NCBI GenBank assembly: GCA_934565415.1
Contig: CAKTHQ010000022.1
Coordinates: 1-38,351, forward strand
DNA from: an uncultured Oscillospiraceae bacterium
Lineage (GTDB): Bacteria; Bacillota; Clostridia; Oscillospirales; Oscillospiraceae
Direction: 5' to 3'
Length of the DNA: 38,351 nt
In this document: piece after piece, positions 24,127-32,741 of the stretch
Layout: the number at the start of each line of letters is the position of its first letter
How positions within the stretch are numbered: the first letter of the stretch is position 1
Notes under the pieces: model-generated
Database searches by the model: none
What the model was told of the DNA's origin: nothing
The model's input: only the letters and a program-made list of their open reading frames with translations
Made by a program: the position numbers and the translations under genes

Positions 24127-24689
24127 TTCCTTTTTCTCCTTTCCGCCAGAAGCGTCCGCACCAGGCCCAGAAAAATGCAGGTTAAAATGATGTACACCAC
24201 ATTTACCCGAAATACACAGGCTGCCAGGAAGGCCGCCGCCATAATCACAAGAGAAGTCGGATCCTTCTGTTTGACAATGCCGCCGCCCATGTCCCAGACC
24301 ACCGAGGCAATCACTGCGCCCACGCCTGCCTGCATTCCGGCCAGAACCTTGCTGACAAAAAAGTTATCCCGGAACAGCTCGTAAAAGAAGGAAATGACCG
24401 TAATAATCACAAAGGGCGGCAGGATGGTAGCCAGAATGGCCGTCAGTGCGCCCGGCAGCCCTGCCAGCTTGTACCCCACCACAATGGCCCCGTTGACGGC
24501 AATGGCTCCGGGAGAGGACTGGGCAATGGCAATCAGGTCCAGCATCTCCCCCTCCTCAATCCAATGGAGTTCATCCACAAATTTCCGCTTCATCAGCGTC
24601 ACAATCACATAGCCCCCGCCAAAGGTAAAGGCGCTCAGGTACAGCGTGGAAAAAAACAGCTTCCGTAGTACCTGCTTTTTGTTTGTCAT
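24123..24689 (-). CDS. CHR (chromate-type) transporter, first half
   Basis: Partner half of 188 aa. The start is set at 24689 (MTNKKQVL) because GGAGGGAAGC precedes it at good spacing; a longer in-frame extension lacks support. It holds the signature LSAFTFGGGYVIVTLMKRKF and QSSPGAIAVNGAIVVGYKLAG. The two halves share the same motif order, as expected from an ancient duplication. It is divergent from the LysR-family gene, whose operator-like region lies 80-130 bases away, so it is the likely regulated target. Confidence 0.93.
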   Translation of the reverse strand: MTNKKQVLRKLFFSTLYLSAFTFGGGYVIVTLMKRKFVDELHWIEEGEMLDLIAIAQSSPGAIAVNGAIVVGYKLAGLPGALTAILATILPPFVIITVISFFYELFRDNFFVSKVLAGMQAGVGAVIASVVWDMGGGIVKQKDPTSLVIMAAAFLAACVFRVNVVYIILTCIFLGLVRTLLAERRKRK

Positions 24690-24768
24690 AATGCTTCCCT
24701 CCTGCCGGCGCCCGGGCCGGTATCTGTCGGCAGCGGGCACCCTGTATCTGTCCCCAGTTTATCAGGGA

Positions 24769-24799
24769 TTGACATATTTGTAAAATAGTATTATCCTAT
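24769..24799 (+). promoter_or_regulatory. lysR promoter with dyad operator
   Basis: Plus strand TTGACA (24769-24774), 17-base spacer, TATCCT (24792-24797). The dyad ATAG-N7-CTAT (24785-24799) overlaps the -10 and fits a LysR T-N11-A box. The regulator would thus control itself and the divergent CHR genes. Confidence 0.65.
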
Positions 24800-24820
24800 A
24801 GAATATATATTTATTTTACT

Positions 24821-25726
24821 ATGAATCGGGTGATTTCATTGACACTGCGGCATATGCGAATTATGGTAGCCGTGTATCAGCAGGGCAGTGTTACCAAAGC
24901 TGCCGAGGTGCTGCACCTGTCCCAGCCCTCCGTCAGTCTGGCTCTGCGGGAGCTGGAGGAATATTACGGGGTCAAGTTGTATATGCACGTTGGCCGACGG
25001 ATTTCCCCCACGGAATGCGGCAAGGCCTTTTATGGCTACGCCCTGCACATTGTATCCCTTATGGGCGAGCTGGAAACCCATATGCGCAACTGGGACCAGG
25101 TGGGTACCGTCCGGATCGGCGCCACCATTACCATCGGCACCTATCTTTTGCCCGGGCTTCTCCGGCAATACCGGCAGGAGTTTCCCGCCCTGCAAACCGA
25201 CGTGCAGGTATGCCGGGCCAGCCAGGTGGAACAGCTGATTCTGAACAACCGGATTGACCTGGGGTTGATTGAAACCCAGCCGGAGCACGGCGAGCTGAAA
25301 GCCGTCCCGTTCCTGCAGGACGAGCTCCGGGCTGTTGTGCCGCCGGATTCTCCCCTGGCCGGTCAGTCCCATGTGACCATCGAAGAGCTGGCCGCCTATC
25401 CCTTTCTGATGCGGGAACCGGGCAGCGCAGGGCGGCGGGAGCTGAACGCCTGCCTGGAGCTCCACGGGCTCCAGGTACGGCCCGCCTGGGAAAGCGTCAG
25501 CAATCAGGCCCTGATTCAGGCCGTAGCCCAGGGGCTTGGGGTGGCCGTCCTGCCGAAGCTGCTGGCACAGCGGGACGCCGACAGCGGCACCGTAGTCATG
25601 CTGCCCTTCCGGGAACCGATGACCCGGACGCTGAATATTGTCTACCATCCCCAGAAATACCTGTCTGAGAGTATGCACCGCTTTATGGTTCTTTGCACGG
25701 AAGCGGAACTGCGTCCCTCTCTTTAA
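24821..25726 (+). CDS. LysR-family transcriptional regulator
   Basis: A 301-aa LTTR. The winged HTH is at about 7-66 (VYQQGSVTKAAEVLHLSQPS then ALRELEEYYGVKLY), and the effector-binding half (about 95-295) has the usual two-lobed pattern (IGATITIGTYLLP; GLGVAVLPK). The ATG at 24821 has no SD, while TTG at 24839 has GGGTGAT before it at 4-5 bases; the shorter start is plausible. It is divergent from the CHR pair and 28 bases before the sulfatase-maturase gene, so it probably controls both. CysB/CbbR-like LTTRs often sense sulfur or anion metabolites, but the ligand here is not visible. Confidence 0.93.
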   Translation: MNRVISLTLRHMRIMVAVYQQGSVTKAAEVLHLSQPSVSLALRELEEYYGVKLYMHVGRRISPTECGKAFYGYALHIVSLMGELETHMRNWDQVGTVRIGATITIGTYLLPGLLRQYRQEFPALQTDVQVCRASQVEQLILNNRIDLGLIETQPEHGELKAVPFLQDELRAVVPPDSPLAGQSHVTIEELAAYPFLMREPGSAGRRELNACLELHGLQVRPAWESVSNQALIQAVAQGLGVAVLPKLLAQRDADSGTVVMLPFREPMTRTLNIVYHPQKYLSESMHRFMVLCTEAELRPSL

Positions 25727-25754
25727 GGCAGCGCCCAAAAAAGGAGCGATTTCT

Positions 25755-26891
25755 TTGCGATATGTTCATTTTCTCATCAAGCCTGCTTCCAGCGCCTGCA
25801 ACCTGCGCTGCCGTTACTGTTTTTATGCCGATGAGGCGCAAAACCGGGATACCGCCTGTATGGGCCGCATGACCCAAGAGCTGGCTTCCCTGCTGATTGA
25901 CCGGGCCTATGAGGCCCTGGATCCCGGCGGCACCGTATCCTTTGCCTTTCAGGGGGGCGAGCCCACCGTGGCCGGGCTGGACTTTTTCCGGTTCTTTGTG
26001 GACTGTGCCAAGGCCCGCAAGCCCCAGGGGGCCGGCCTTCAGTTTTCCATCCAGACCAACGGCACCCTTTTGGACCCGGAGTGGGCTGCTTTCCTGACCA
26101 GGGAGCATTTTTTGATTGGCCTTTCCCTGGACGGGAACCGGGAATTGCATAACATCAATCGGGTGGACCCCCAGGGGGAAGGAACCTGGAACCGATGCGT
26201 GGGAGCCCTGAATCTGCTGCAAAGGTCCGGCGCCCAGGTAAACGCCCTGTGCGTCGTTACCGGCAGCTGCGCCCGGCATCCTCAAAAGATATACAATTCT
26301 CTGAAGCAGCTGGGGTTTCGGCATCTGCAGTTTATCTCCTGCCTGGACCCCATCGGGGAGCCCCGGGGCAGCCGTCCCTGGTCCCTGACGCCCCAGGCCT
26401 ACGGGCGATTTTTGTGCCAGCTCTTCGACCTGTGGTACGCAGACTGGAGCCGGGGCGACTACCACAGCATCCGGCTGTTTGACGACTACATCCATGTGCT
26501 CCTGGGCGACGGCTGCAGCACCTGCGCCACCTGCGGCAGCTGCGGCGGCTATTTTGTCGCCGAGGCCGACGGCAGCCTGTATCCCTGCGATTTTTACGTT
26601 TTGGACCGCTGGAAGCTGGGAGACCTGACCTCCGGCCCTCTGGCAGTACTGCGCCAGGGTCCCGTATACACCGAATTCCTGTCGCAGGGCTCCCCCCTGC
26701 CGGAAGCCTGCAAAGCCTGCCGCTGGAACGCACTGTGCCGCGGCGGCTGCAAAAACGACTGGGTCCGCCGCAGTGACGGCAGCGTCGAAAATTACTTCTG
26801 CTCCTCCTTCCGGGCCCTGTTTGACTATGCCTATCCCAGAATGCTCCGCATTGCCCAGGCCGAACGCCGGAGCCTGGCGATGCATCGATAA
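25755..26891 (+). CDS. Anaerobic sulfatase-maturating radical SAM enzyme
   Basis: A 378-aa radical SAM/SPASM protein. A TTG start at 25755 is chosen: AAGGAG lies 7-9 bases before it and the protein then begins RYVHFLIKPASSACNLRCRYC as in the family. CNLRCRYC carries the CX3CX2C for the SAM [4Fe-4S] cluster (Cys15, 19, 22). The SPASM part has CSTCATCGSCGGYF, YPCDFYV (with the catalytic Asp known from anSMEcpe) and CKACRWNALCRGGC for two auxiliary clusters. It makes formylglycine on a Cys or Ser of a sulfatase. No sulfatase gene is in the window. It lies 28 bases after lysR, so it is probably co-transcribed. Confidence 0.92.
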   Translation: MRYVHFLIKPASSACNLRCRYCFYADEAQNRDTACMGRMTQELASLLIDRAYEALDPGGTVSFAFQGGEPTVAGLDFFRFFVDCAKARKPQGAGLQFSIQTNGTLLDPEWAAFLTREHFLIGLSLDGNRELHNINRVDPQGEGTWNRCVGALNLLQRSGAQVNALCVVTGSCARHPQKIYNSLKQLGFRHLQFISCLDPIGEPRGSRPWSLTPQAYGRFLCQLFDLWYADWSRGDYHSIRLFDDYIHVLLGDGCSTCATCGSCGGYFVAEADGSLYPCDFYVLDRWKLGDLTSGPLAVLRQGPVYTEFLSQGSPLPEACKACRWNALCRGGCKNDWVRRSDGSVENYFCSSFRALFDYAYPRMLRIAQAERRSLAMHR

Positions 26892-26903
26892 GCCGAAAGG
26901 CAC

Positions 26904-26946
26904 AAAATCCCCGCCGTCAGGTTCCTTCGGACCTTGACGGCGGGGA
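26904..26946. terminator. Terminator between converging maturase and M24 genes
   Basis: Long GC-rich hairpin (CCCCGCCGTCA ... TGACGGCGGGG) with a TTCGGA/TCCGAA type tip. The minus strand continues GGGGATTTTG, so it mainly ends the peptide-uptake operon; the plus-strand T-run is weak. Confidence 0.82.
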
Positions 26947-26975
26947 TGCTTATTGGGGGGTGCTTTTTACCGGGA

Positions 26976-28184
26976 TCAGTGAATCAGGAACAGATCCGTG
27001 GGGGTCTTGCTGAGCAGCTCGTAGCCGTTCTCCGTAATCACGAAGTTCTGCTCCAGACACATGGTACCGGCAGTAGGCGTATCCAGGGAAGGCTCCATGG
27101 ACATAACCATGCCTACCTTCAGCGGGGTATGCTCCCCCTCCTCCAGGCAGGGATACTCGTGGACATTCAGGCCAATGCTGTGGCCGATCCAGCCCTTGGT
27201 GTGGTTGCAATAGCTGACGCCGGCCTTCTCGTAGAAATCATCCACGGCGGCAACCACATCGCTGATCATCACGCCGGGACGCAGCATACTCATACCTACG
27301 GCGTGGCCCTCCAGGGCAATTTTATACAGGCGCTCCTGCTCCTCGGTGGGTTTGCCGATGATGCCCACGCGGATAATATCGGAGATATAGCCCTTGTAGC
27401 TGGGGCCGCCGTCAATCATGATGGAGGTGCCGTCCTCGGTGCCGAAGGGCTCATCGCCGGGCGGGCAGTTGGGCAGGCCGTAACGGCTCTTGTGGCCCCG
27501 GACATCCATTTCCAGGATGCCGTCGCAGCCAAGGGAATAGGCCTCGGCAGCCATGGAATTGTAGAGCTCTCTCTCTGTGGTCACGCCGGGAATCAAGCGG
27601 GCATAGGCGTGCTCAAACAGCTTTGCGTTGATGGCATTGACCTTCCGCAGCAGATCCACCTCATAGGGGCTCTTGGTGCCGCGGATGGCCCAGATAGTAT
27701 CGCTGGCATCGGTAAAGGTAGCGTTGGGCATACCGGCAATAATGGCCTCGTAGTCCGCATGGATCATACGAACCCGGCAGCCTCTGCCCCACTCCATGCC
27801 GATCTTGCCGTTCTCCAGGCCCAGCTCGTGGAATGCCAGCAGAATGGCCTCCCGATAGCTTCTGGTCTGACCGGGCTCCGGCGTACCGCCGTTAAAGTAG
27901 GCAATGTAGCAGTCCTCGTCCACGCAGGCCGTCATGCGGGCCGTGGGGTTGTTGCTCTGGGAACCGGCCAATCTCATTCTTCCGTCGGCAGATACGATCA
28001 AAGTACCGGGCATGGAAACATTGGAATCCCACACGATGCTTCTGTGTCCGCAGAAATAGCGCATATTATCCGGAGCGGACAGCAGAATGCCGTCCAGTCC
28101 GGCCAGCTTCATCTGGGTCGTCAGGCGCTGAATCCGCATTTCATACTCAGACAAAGGACCTTCCAGCAAAGGACTGTTTCTCAT
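26976..28184 (-). CDS. M24 (Xaa-Pro type) metallopeptidase
   Basis: A 402-aa two-domain protein; start at 28184 (MRNSPLLEG) because GGAGGAGGT precedes it. The N-terminal creatinase-like domain (1 to about 150) is followed by the pita-bread domain. All five metal ligands appear: Asp in IMIDGG and in GYISDIIR, His in GHSIGLNVHEYP, Glu in SMEPSLD and in LEQNFVIT. Relatives remove N-terminal residues before proline or act as creatinase-like hydrolases. It is the last gene of the peptide-uptake operon, 16 bases after the TPR gene, so it likely trims imported proline-containing peptides. Confidence 0.92.
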   Translation of the reverse strand: MRNSPLLEGPLSEYEMRIQRLTTQMKLAGLDGILLSAPDNMRYFCGHRSIVWDSNVSMPGTLIVSADGRMRLAGSQSNNPTARMTACVDEDCYIAYFNGGTPEPGQTRSYREAILLAFHELGLENGKIGMEWGRGCRVRMIHADYEAIIAGMPNATFTDASDTIWAIRGTKSPYEVDLLRKVNAINAKLFEHAYARLIPGVTTERELYNSMAAEAYSLGCDGILEMDVRGHKSRYGLPNCPPGDEPFGTEDGTSIMIDGGPSYKGYISDIIRVGIIGKPTEEQERLYKIALEGHAVGMSMLRPGVMISDVVAAVDDFYEKAGVSYCNHTKGWIGHSIGLNVHEYPCLEEGEHTPLKVGMVMSMEPSLDTPTAGTMCLEQNFVITENGYELLSKTPTDLFLIH

Positions 28185-28200
28185 AATAGTACCTCCTCCA

Positions 28201-29016
28201 TTATTTGGCACGGGCAGCCTTATCTACACGGGCTGCCAGGTATCCGAAGCTGCACCACTGGTTGTCGTCGGCAAACTCCAGACATTTTTCAACGTTCTCA
28301 TTGGACTTGGCCAGGTCACCCATTACATAATAGTAATTGGACAGGGCATACAGGCTGGTAATGGCATCCAGGTGGCCATCCACCAGGCGATCCTTCAGCA
28401 GGGTTTCCGGCGTCAGGATGCCGGTGTACAGGGCACAGTTTAAGGTATAGCCGCAGACATCCTCCGCCTTTTCGAAGCCCTCCGGCAGCTTTTTCAGAAG
28501 CTGTGCAGCCTCCTCCTGTTTTCCAAGACGCATAAGGGTACGCCAGTACCAGTCCGTAACGGCGCAGAAGTTATCCGCCTGCTTTTTATCGGAAATGGCG
28601 TAGCATCTGGCATAGGCAGCCAGCGCATCCTCATACCGGCCCAGAAGATAATAGGACAGGCCCAGATGGTACCATACATCCCAGTTTTCGGGAATCAGGC
28701 GGGACGCAACCACAAAGTCTGCAGCCGCCTCCTCAAACTCCCAGCAGCTGATGTGCCGGTGGCCCCGATGGCGATACAGCAGGCCATTAAAGGGCTCCAG
28801 TTCAATGGCTCTGGAATAGGCCTCTACCGCCTCCCGCATAAAGCAGCCGGTAGAAAGGGCCAGTCCCCGTTCCATCCAGAGTTTGGCGTTTTTGGGGTCA
28901 GCCGCCAGCTTTTCATCGATTTCCGCCACCGCCTGGGGATAGGGCCCGGGGGTTCTGACGGGATCGGCTACCTGATGTTCTTTCGCAGCTTGTTTGAATT
29001 CCGGTTCCTTTGGCAT
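28201..29016 (-). CDS. TPR-repeat protein (paralogue A)
   Basis: A 271-aa soluble protein with no signal peptide. After a charged N-terminal stretch it holds TPR-like helical pairs, e.g. AKLWMERGLALSTGCFMREAVEAY and ENWDVWYHLGLSYYLLGRYE (about 55-150), then a helical C-terminal half ending in GYLAARVDKAARAK. It is clearly homologous along its full length to the next gene (same block order: LWMEKGL / EPFNGLLYRHRGHR / ASRLIPENWDVWYHLGLS / FGYLAA). TPRs bind partner proteins; no enzyme motif is visible. Position between the ABC ATPase and the peptidase suggests a helper or adaptor of the peptide-uptake system. Confidence 0.85.
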   Translation of the reverse strand: MPKEPEFKQAAKEHQVADPVRTPGPYPQAVAEIDEKLAADPKNAKLWMERGLALSTGCFMREAVEAYSRAIELEPFNGLLYRHRGHRHISCWEFEEAAADFVVASRLIPENWDVWYHLGLSYYLLGRYEDALAAYARCYAISDKKQADNFCAVTDWYWRTLMRLGKQEEAAQLLKKLPEGFEKAEDVCGYTLNCALYTGILTPETLLKDRLVDGHLDAITSLYALSNYYYVMGDLAKSNENVEKCLEFADDNQWCSFGYLAARVDKAARAK

Positions 29017-29082
29017 TTGACATTTCCTCTTTTCTCAGAGTCTGATTTGTCGGGCGGTTTTTGGGGGATACGCCCCCGGAAA

Positions 29083-29883
29083 TTACTTGGAACGGTTGGT
29101 CTTGTCCACCTTGGCAGCCAGGTAGCCGAAGGCAAAGTAGCAGTCGCCCTGGTCGCCGGCTTCCAGAATCCGGTCAATGAGCTTGTTGGACTTCTCCGGC
29201 TCCCCATTGTACCAATAGTAGTTGGACAGGCCAAAGCCCAGGGTAATCACTTCCAGAGGGGCCATGCCGTCGATGTTTTCGGGCAGCACATCCGCAGGAT
29301 CCACAATTCCCTTGTACATCAGCAGGCGGCGGAAATAGTCGCCGTTGTCACCGGCATCAAAGTCCTCGTGGATGTTCTCCAGCAGCTTCTGGGCAGCCTC
29401 CCGGTCCCCCAGGCGCAGCTCCGTCATATAGTACCAGTCGCAAACGGCAATCAGCTCGTCCTCCTTGGTGGATAGCTCCAGGCAGCGCTGATAGGCGGCG
29501 GCAGCCTTTTTGTAGTCCCCCAGCAGGAAATTAGACAGGCCCAGATGGTACCATACATCCCAGTTTTCCGGAATCAGGCGGGATGCGATGGTAAAGTCTG
29601 CCCGGGCATCCTCAAACCGCCACTGGGACAGGAATCTGTGGGCACGGTGACGGTACAGAATTCCGTTAAAGGGCTCAATGGAGATAGCGTGGGCATAGCA
29701 CTCCTCCGCCTCCCGGTACAAAGAGCTCTTTGCCAGGACCAGGCCCTTTTCCATCCACAGCTCCGCATTTTCCGGATCTGCCTCGATCTTGGCGTTGACG
29801 GCGCTCAGCTCCTCATCGGGCTCATAGGCGACGCGCTCCCAGCTGCTGACCTCCAGGGCCTGCTCAAGTTTACACTGAATCAT
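29083..29883 (-). CDS. TPR-repeat protein (paralogue B)
   Basis: A 266-aa soluble protein, tandem paralogue of the gene that follows it. It has an acidic N-terminus (YEPDEELSAVNAKIEADPENAELW), TPR pairs around 35-150 (RLIPENWDVWYHLGLSNFLLGDYK) and a C-terminal half ending GYLAAKVDKTNRSK. SD AAAAGGAGTG precedes the ATG. It starts 31 bases after the second ABC ATPase gene, so it is in the same operon. The pair arose by duplication and has diverged outside the TPR core, suggesting separate partners or a heterodimer. Function unknown. Confidence 0.85.
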   Translation of the reverse strand: MIQCKLEQALEVSSWERVAYEPDEELSAVNAKIEADPENAELWMEKGLVLAKSSLYREAEECYAHAISIEPFNGILYRHRAHRFLSQWRFEDARADFTIASRLIPENWDVWYHLGLSNFLLGDYKKAAAAYQRCLELSTKEDELIAVCDWYYMTELRLGDREAAQKLLENIHEDFDAGDNGDYFRRLLMYKGIVDPADVLPENIDGMAPLEVITLGFGLSNYYWYNGEPEKSNKLIDRILEAGDQGDCYFAFGYLAAKVDKTNRSK

Positions 29884-29914
29884 TGTAGAACACTCCTTTT
29901 TTTATAAACAGCAT

Positions 29915-30889
29915 TTACTGTTTCTTTTCATCAAATTTGTGGCAGGCAACCATATGCCCCGGCGCAATCTCCCGCAGCTCAGGCGCCTGGCTGCAGCACT
30001 GCTCCGTTGCGTAGGGGCAGCGGGTATGGAAGCAGCAGCCCGCCGGGGGATTCAAGGGGCTGGGCACATCTCCGCTGAGTACGCCCATCATGCTGGGCAC
30101 ATCCGGATCCGGCACCGGAATCGCGGCCAGAAGGGCCTGGGTATAGGGGTGGCTGGGATTGACAAACAGGTCCGCCTTATCCGCCAGCTCCACAATATGG
30201 CCCAGGTACATCACCGCAATCCGGTCGCACAGGTGCTTCACTACGCTCAGGTTGTGGGAAATAAAAATGTAGGTCAGGTTCCGCTTCTTCTGCAGCTCCC
30301 GCATCAGGTTCAGAATCTGGGCCTGAATGGATACATCCAGTGCGGAAACCGGCTCATCGCAGACAATCACATCCGGATTCAGGGCCAGGGCTCTGGCCAC
30401 GCCGATTCTCTGCCGCTGGCCGCCGGAAAATTCGTGGGGGAAGCGGCCCACCTGGTCCTCCCGCAGGCCAACCTCCCGCATCAGCTCCAGCACACGCTCC
30501 TTCCGCTCTGCCTTGGTGCCGACTCTGTGCACGTTCAAAGGCTCGCAGACGCAGCGCCCTACCGTCATGCGGGGGTCCAGGGAGGAATAGGGGTCCTGGA
30601 AAATGATTTGCAGGTGCCGGGCCATTTCACTGCGGCCCAGCTCCTTGGTGGGCTTCCCTTCAAAATAGATTTCGCCCTCCGTAGGCTTCAGCAGGCCAAC
30701 GATGGCACGGCCCGTCGTGGATTTTCCGCAGCCGGATTCGCCTACAATACCAAAGGTTTCCCCCTTGTAAACATCAAAGCTGACACCATCCACTGCCCGC
30801 AGATAGGAAACGCTGGTGCCAATGGAGTTCTTCGACTTTACGGGGTAATAGATTTTCAAGTCCTCAACTCGGATCAACGGTTCAGCCAA
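29915..30889 (-). CDS. oppF: Oligopeptide ABC transporter ATP-binding protein (OppF/DppF-type)
   Basis: ATPase of 324 aa from a TTG start at 30889, chosen because AGGAGGG lies about 8 bases before it and the protein then begins as usual (AEPLIRVEDLKIYYPVK); an ATG at 30910 would add 7 residues with a poor SD. Walker A GESGCGKS (about 50-58), signature FSGGQRQR, Walker B VIVCDEPVSALD. The C-terminal oligo_HPY domain (CCFHTRCPYATEQC) carries the cysteines seen in peptide importers, which bind a [4Fe-4S] cluster in some. It overlaps the oppD stop by 8 bases. Confidence 0.95.
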   Translation of the reverse strand: MAEPLIRVEDLKIYYPVKSKNSIGTSVSYLRAVDGVSFDVYKGETFGIVGESGCGKSTTGRAIVGLLKPTEGEIYFEGKPTKELGRSEMARHLQIIFQDPYSSLDPRMTVGRCVCEPLNVHRVGTKAERKERVLELMREVGLREDQVGRFPHEFSGGQRQRIGVARALALNPDVIVCDEPVSALDVSIQAQILNLMRELQKKRNLTYIFISHNLSVVKHLCDRIAVMYLGHIVELADKADLFVNPSHPYTQALLAAIPVPDPDVPSMMGVLSGDVPSPLNPPAGCCFHTRCPYATEQCCSQAPELREIAPGHMVACHKFDEKKQ

Positions 30890-31877
30890 AACGGTGTCCC
30901 TCCTTTTCATCGTACTTCCAGCATCTTACCTTGCGCCCATCCTTCATCTCCACAAAGGGCGGCGCCTCCTCGGCGCACAGAGGGGTTGCATAGGGGCACC
31001 TGGGGCTGAAGCGGCAGCCCTTGGGATAGTCCTTGGGGCTGGGCACCATGCCCTTGATGCTGAACAGGGTATCCACCTCCTGGTGAAGCTGGGGAATACT
31101 CTTCAGCAGGCAGATGGTATAAGGATGCAGGGGATCCTTATAAATGGAACGTGCCGGTGCGTATTCCACCGCCTGGCCCGCATACATAACCATCGCCGTC
31201 TGGGCAATCTGGGCTACCACACCCAGGTCGTGGGTAATCATGATGATGGAGGTGCCGGTTTTGTTCTTCAGCTCCTTCAGCAGCTGCATGATCTGGGCCT
31301 GGATGGTTACATCCAGGGCCGTCGTCGGCTCGTCCGCAATCAGAATCTTCGGCTGGCAGGCCAGGGCCATAGCAATCATAATACGCTGGCGCATACCGCC
31401 GGAAAGCTCATGGGGATACTTGTCCACAACCTTTTCCGGGTCGGGAATGCCAACCATGCGGATCATCTCGACGGTCTTTTCCCGGGCATCCTTTTTGCTC
31501 AGCTTCTGGTGAATCACAAAGGCATCCGCAATCTGGCTGCCGACGGTAAACACGGGATTCAGGCTGGTCATGGGCTCCTGAAAAATCATGGAAATCTCAT
31601 TGCCACGGATGCTCCGCATTTCCTTGTTGCTCAGCTTTAAAAGGTCCGTACCCTTATAGAGGATCTGGCCGTCTACGATTTTACCGGGAGGAGACTGGAT
31701 CAGCCGCATAACGGAAAGGCTTGTTACCGACTTACCGCAGCCGGATTCGCCAACGATTGCCAGGGTCTCTCCCTCATGCAGATCAAAATCCACACCGTCT
31801 ACGGAGGGCATTACGCCGTCTTCCGTATAGAAATATGTCTTCAGGTTGCGCACCTGGAGCAGGGTTTGTTCACTCAT
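30882..31877 (-). CDS. oppD: Oligopeptide ABC transporter ATP-binding protein (OppD/DppD-type)
   Basis: ATPase of 331 aa with Walker A GESGCGKS (43-50), signature LSGGMRQR and Walker B ILIADEPTTALD, plus the C-terminal oligo_HPY domain with GCRFSPRCPYATPLC. It works with OppF to drive the two permeases. SD AAGGAGGGC precedes the ATG, 13 bases after oppC. Two different ATPases in one operon are the standard arrangement for dipeptide/oligopeptide (and nickel) importers. Confidence 0.95.
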   Translation of the reverse strand: MSEQTLLQVRNLKTYFYTEDGVMPSVDGVDFDLHEGETLAIVGESGCGKSVTSLSVMRLIQSPPGKIVDGQILYKGTDLLKLSNKEMRSIRGNEISMIFQEPMTSLNPVFTVGSQIADAFVIHQKLSKKDAREKTVEMIRMVGIPDPEKVVDKYPHELSGGMRQRIMIAMALACQPKILIADEPTTALDVTIQAQIMQLLKELKNKTGTSIIMITHDLGVVAQIAQTAMVMYAGQAVEYAPARSIYKDPLHPYTICLLKSIPQLHQEVDTLFSIKGMVPSPKDYPKGCRFSPRCPYATPLCAEEAPPFVEMKDGRKVRCWKYDEKEGHRFG

Positions 31878-31890
31878 GCCCTTGCCCTCC

Positions 31891-32727
31891 TTATACGTTC
31901 TTCAGGCGGGGATCCAATGCATCCCGCAGTCCGTCGCCCACCAGGCTGAAGCACATAACCACCAGCGTAATTGCAATGCCGGGGATCAGCGCCTGCATCG
32001 GATAGGAACGCAGCACCTCCCGGGCCTGGCTCAGCATGGAGCCCCACTCCGGATCCGGCGGGACGACGCCCAGGCCAAGGAAGGACAGAGACGATGCAAT
32101 CAGGATGGCGGTGCCCAGCTGCAGGGTCACGTTTACGATAATCTGAGAAACCGCATTGGGAATCACATGGGTAAAAATAATCCGCAGGGATCCGGCGCCC
32201 ATCACCTTACAGGCGGAAATGTATTCGTTCCCCCGCAGGGAAAGGACCTCGCCCCGGACCATCCGGGCCACCGTAGGAATGGAAAAAATGGAAATGGCGA
32301 TAACCGTATTCTGCATACCGTTGCCCAAAACGGCCACAACCGCAATTGCCAGCAGCAGGCCGGGGAAGGCCAGCAGAATATCCAGAAAGCGGGAAATAAG
32401 CGTATCCACCCAGCCGCCGTAATACCCGGCGAAAACGCCCAGCATCACGCCGATAAAGGTACCGATGATCACGCCCTCAAAGCTGATGGACAGGGAGTTC
32501 CGGCCGCCGTACAGCATCCGGGCGAAAATATCACGCCCCAGGTTGTCCGTTCCGAACCAGTGCTCGGCACTGGGCGAACCGTAGGCATGGAGAATGTCCT
32601 GCGCCAGGGGATCCGTTTTTACAAACATGGGCCCCAGAATGCAGGTCAGAATAATCACAAGTAAAATAAACGCCGCAACGACTGAAACCTTGCGTCTTAA
32701 AAAACGCTGAACTACTTTATTCTTCAT
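31891..32727 (-). CDS. oppC: Oligopeptide ABC transporter permease (OppC/DppC-type)
   Basis: A 278-aa inner-membrane permease. The N-terminus has the OppC_N segment with one helix (VVAAFILLVIILTCILGP), and the periplasmic block HWFGTDNLGRDIFARMLYGGRNSL is diagnostic for DppC-type subunits. The EAA-type loop is ISACKVMGAGSLRIIFTHVIPN (about 168-190). It lies 14 bases after the other permease and is the second of two. Confidence 0.95.
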   Translation of the reverse strand: MKNKVVQRFLRRKVSVVAAFILLVIILTCILGPMFVKTDPLAQDILHAYGSPSAEHWFGTDNLGRDIFARMLYGGRNSLSISFEGVIIGTFIGVMLGVFAGYYGGWVDTLISRFLDILLAFPGLLLAIAVVAVLGNGMQNTVIAISIFSIPTVARMVRGEVLSLRGNEYISACKVMGAGSLRIIFTHVIPNAVSQIIVNVTLQLGTAILIASSLSFLGLGVVPPDPEWGSMLSQAREVLRSYPMQALIPGIAITLVVMCFSLVGDGLRDALDPRLKNV

Positions 32728-32741
32728 ATCGCAGTCTCCAA

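Noticed and set aside
25638..25754. Maturase start inside the lysR gene at 25638
   Set aside because: The added 39 residues overlap lysR in another frame and match nothing; TTG at 25755 has a proper SD and yields the family N-terminus.
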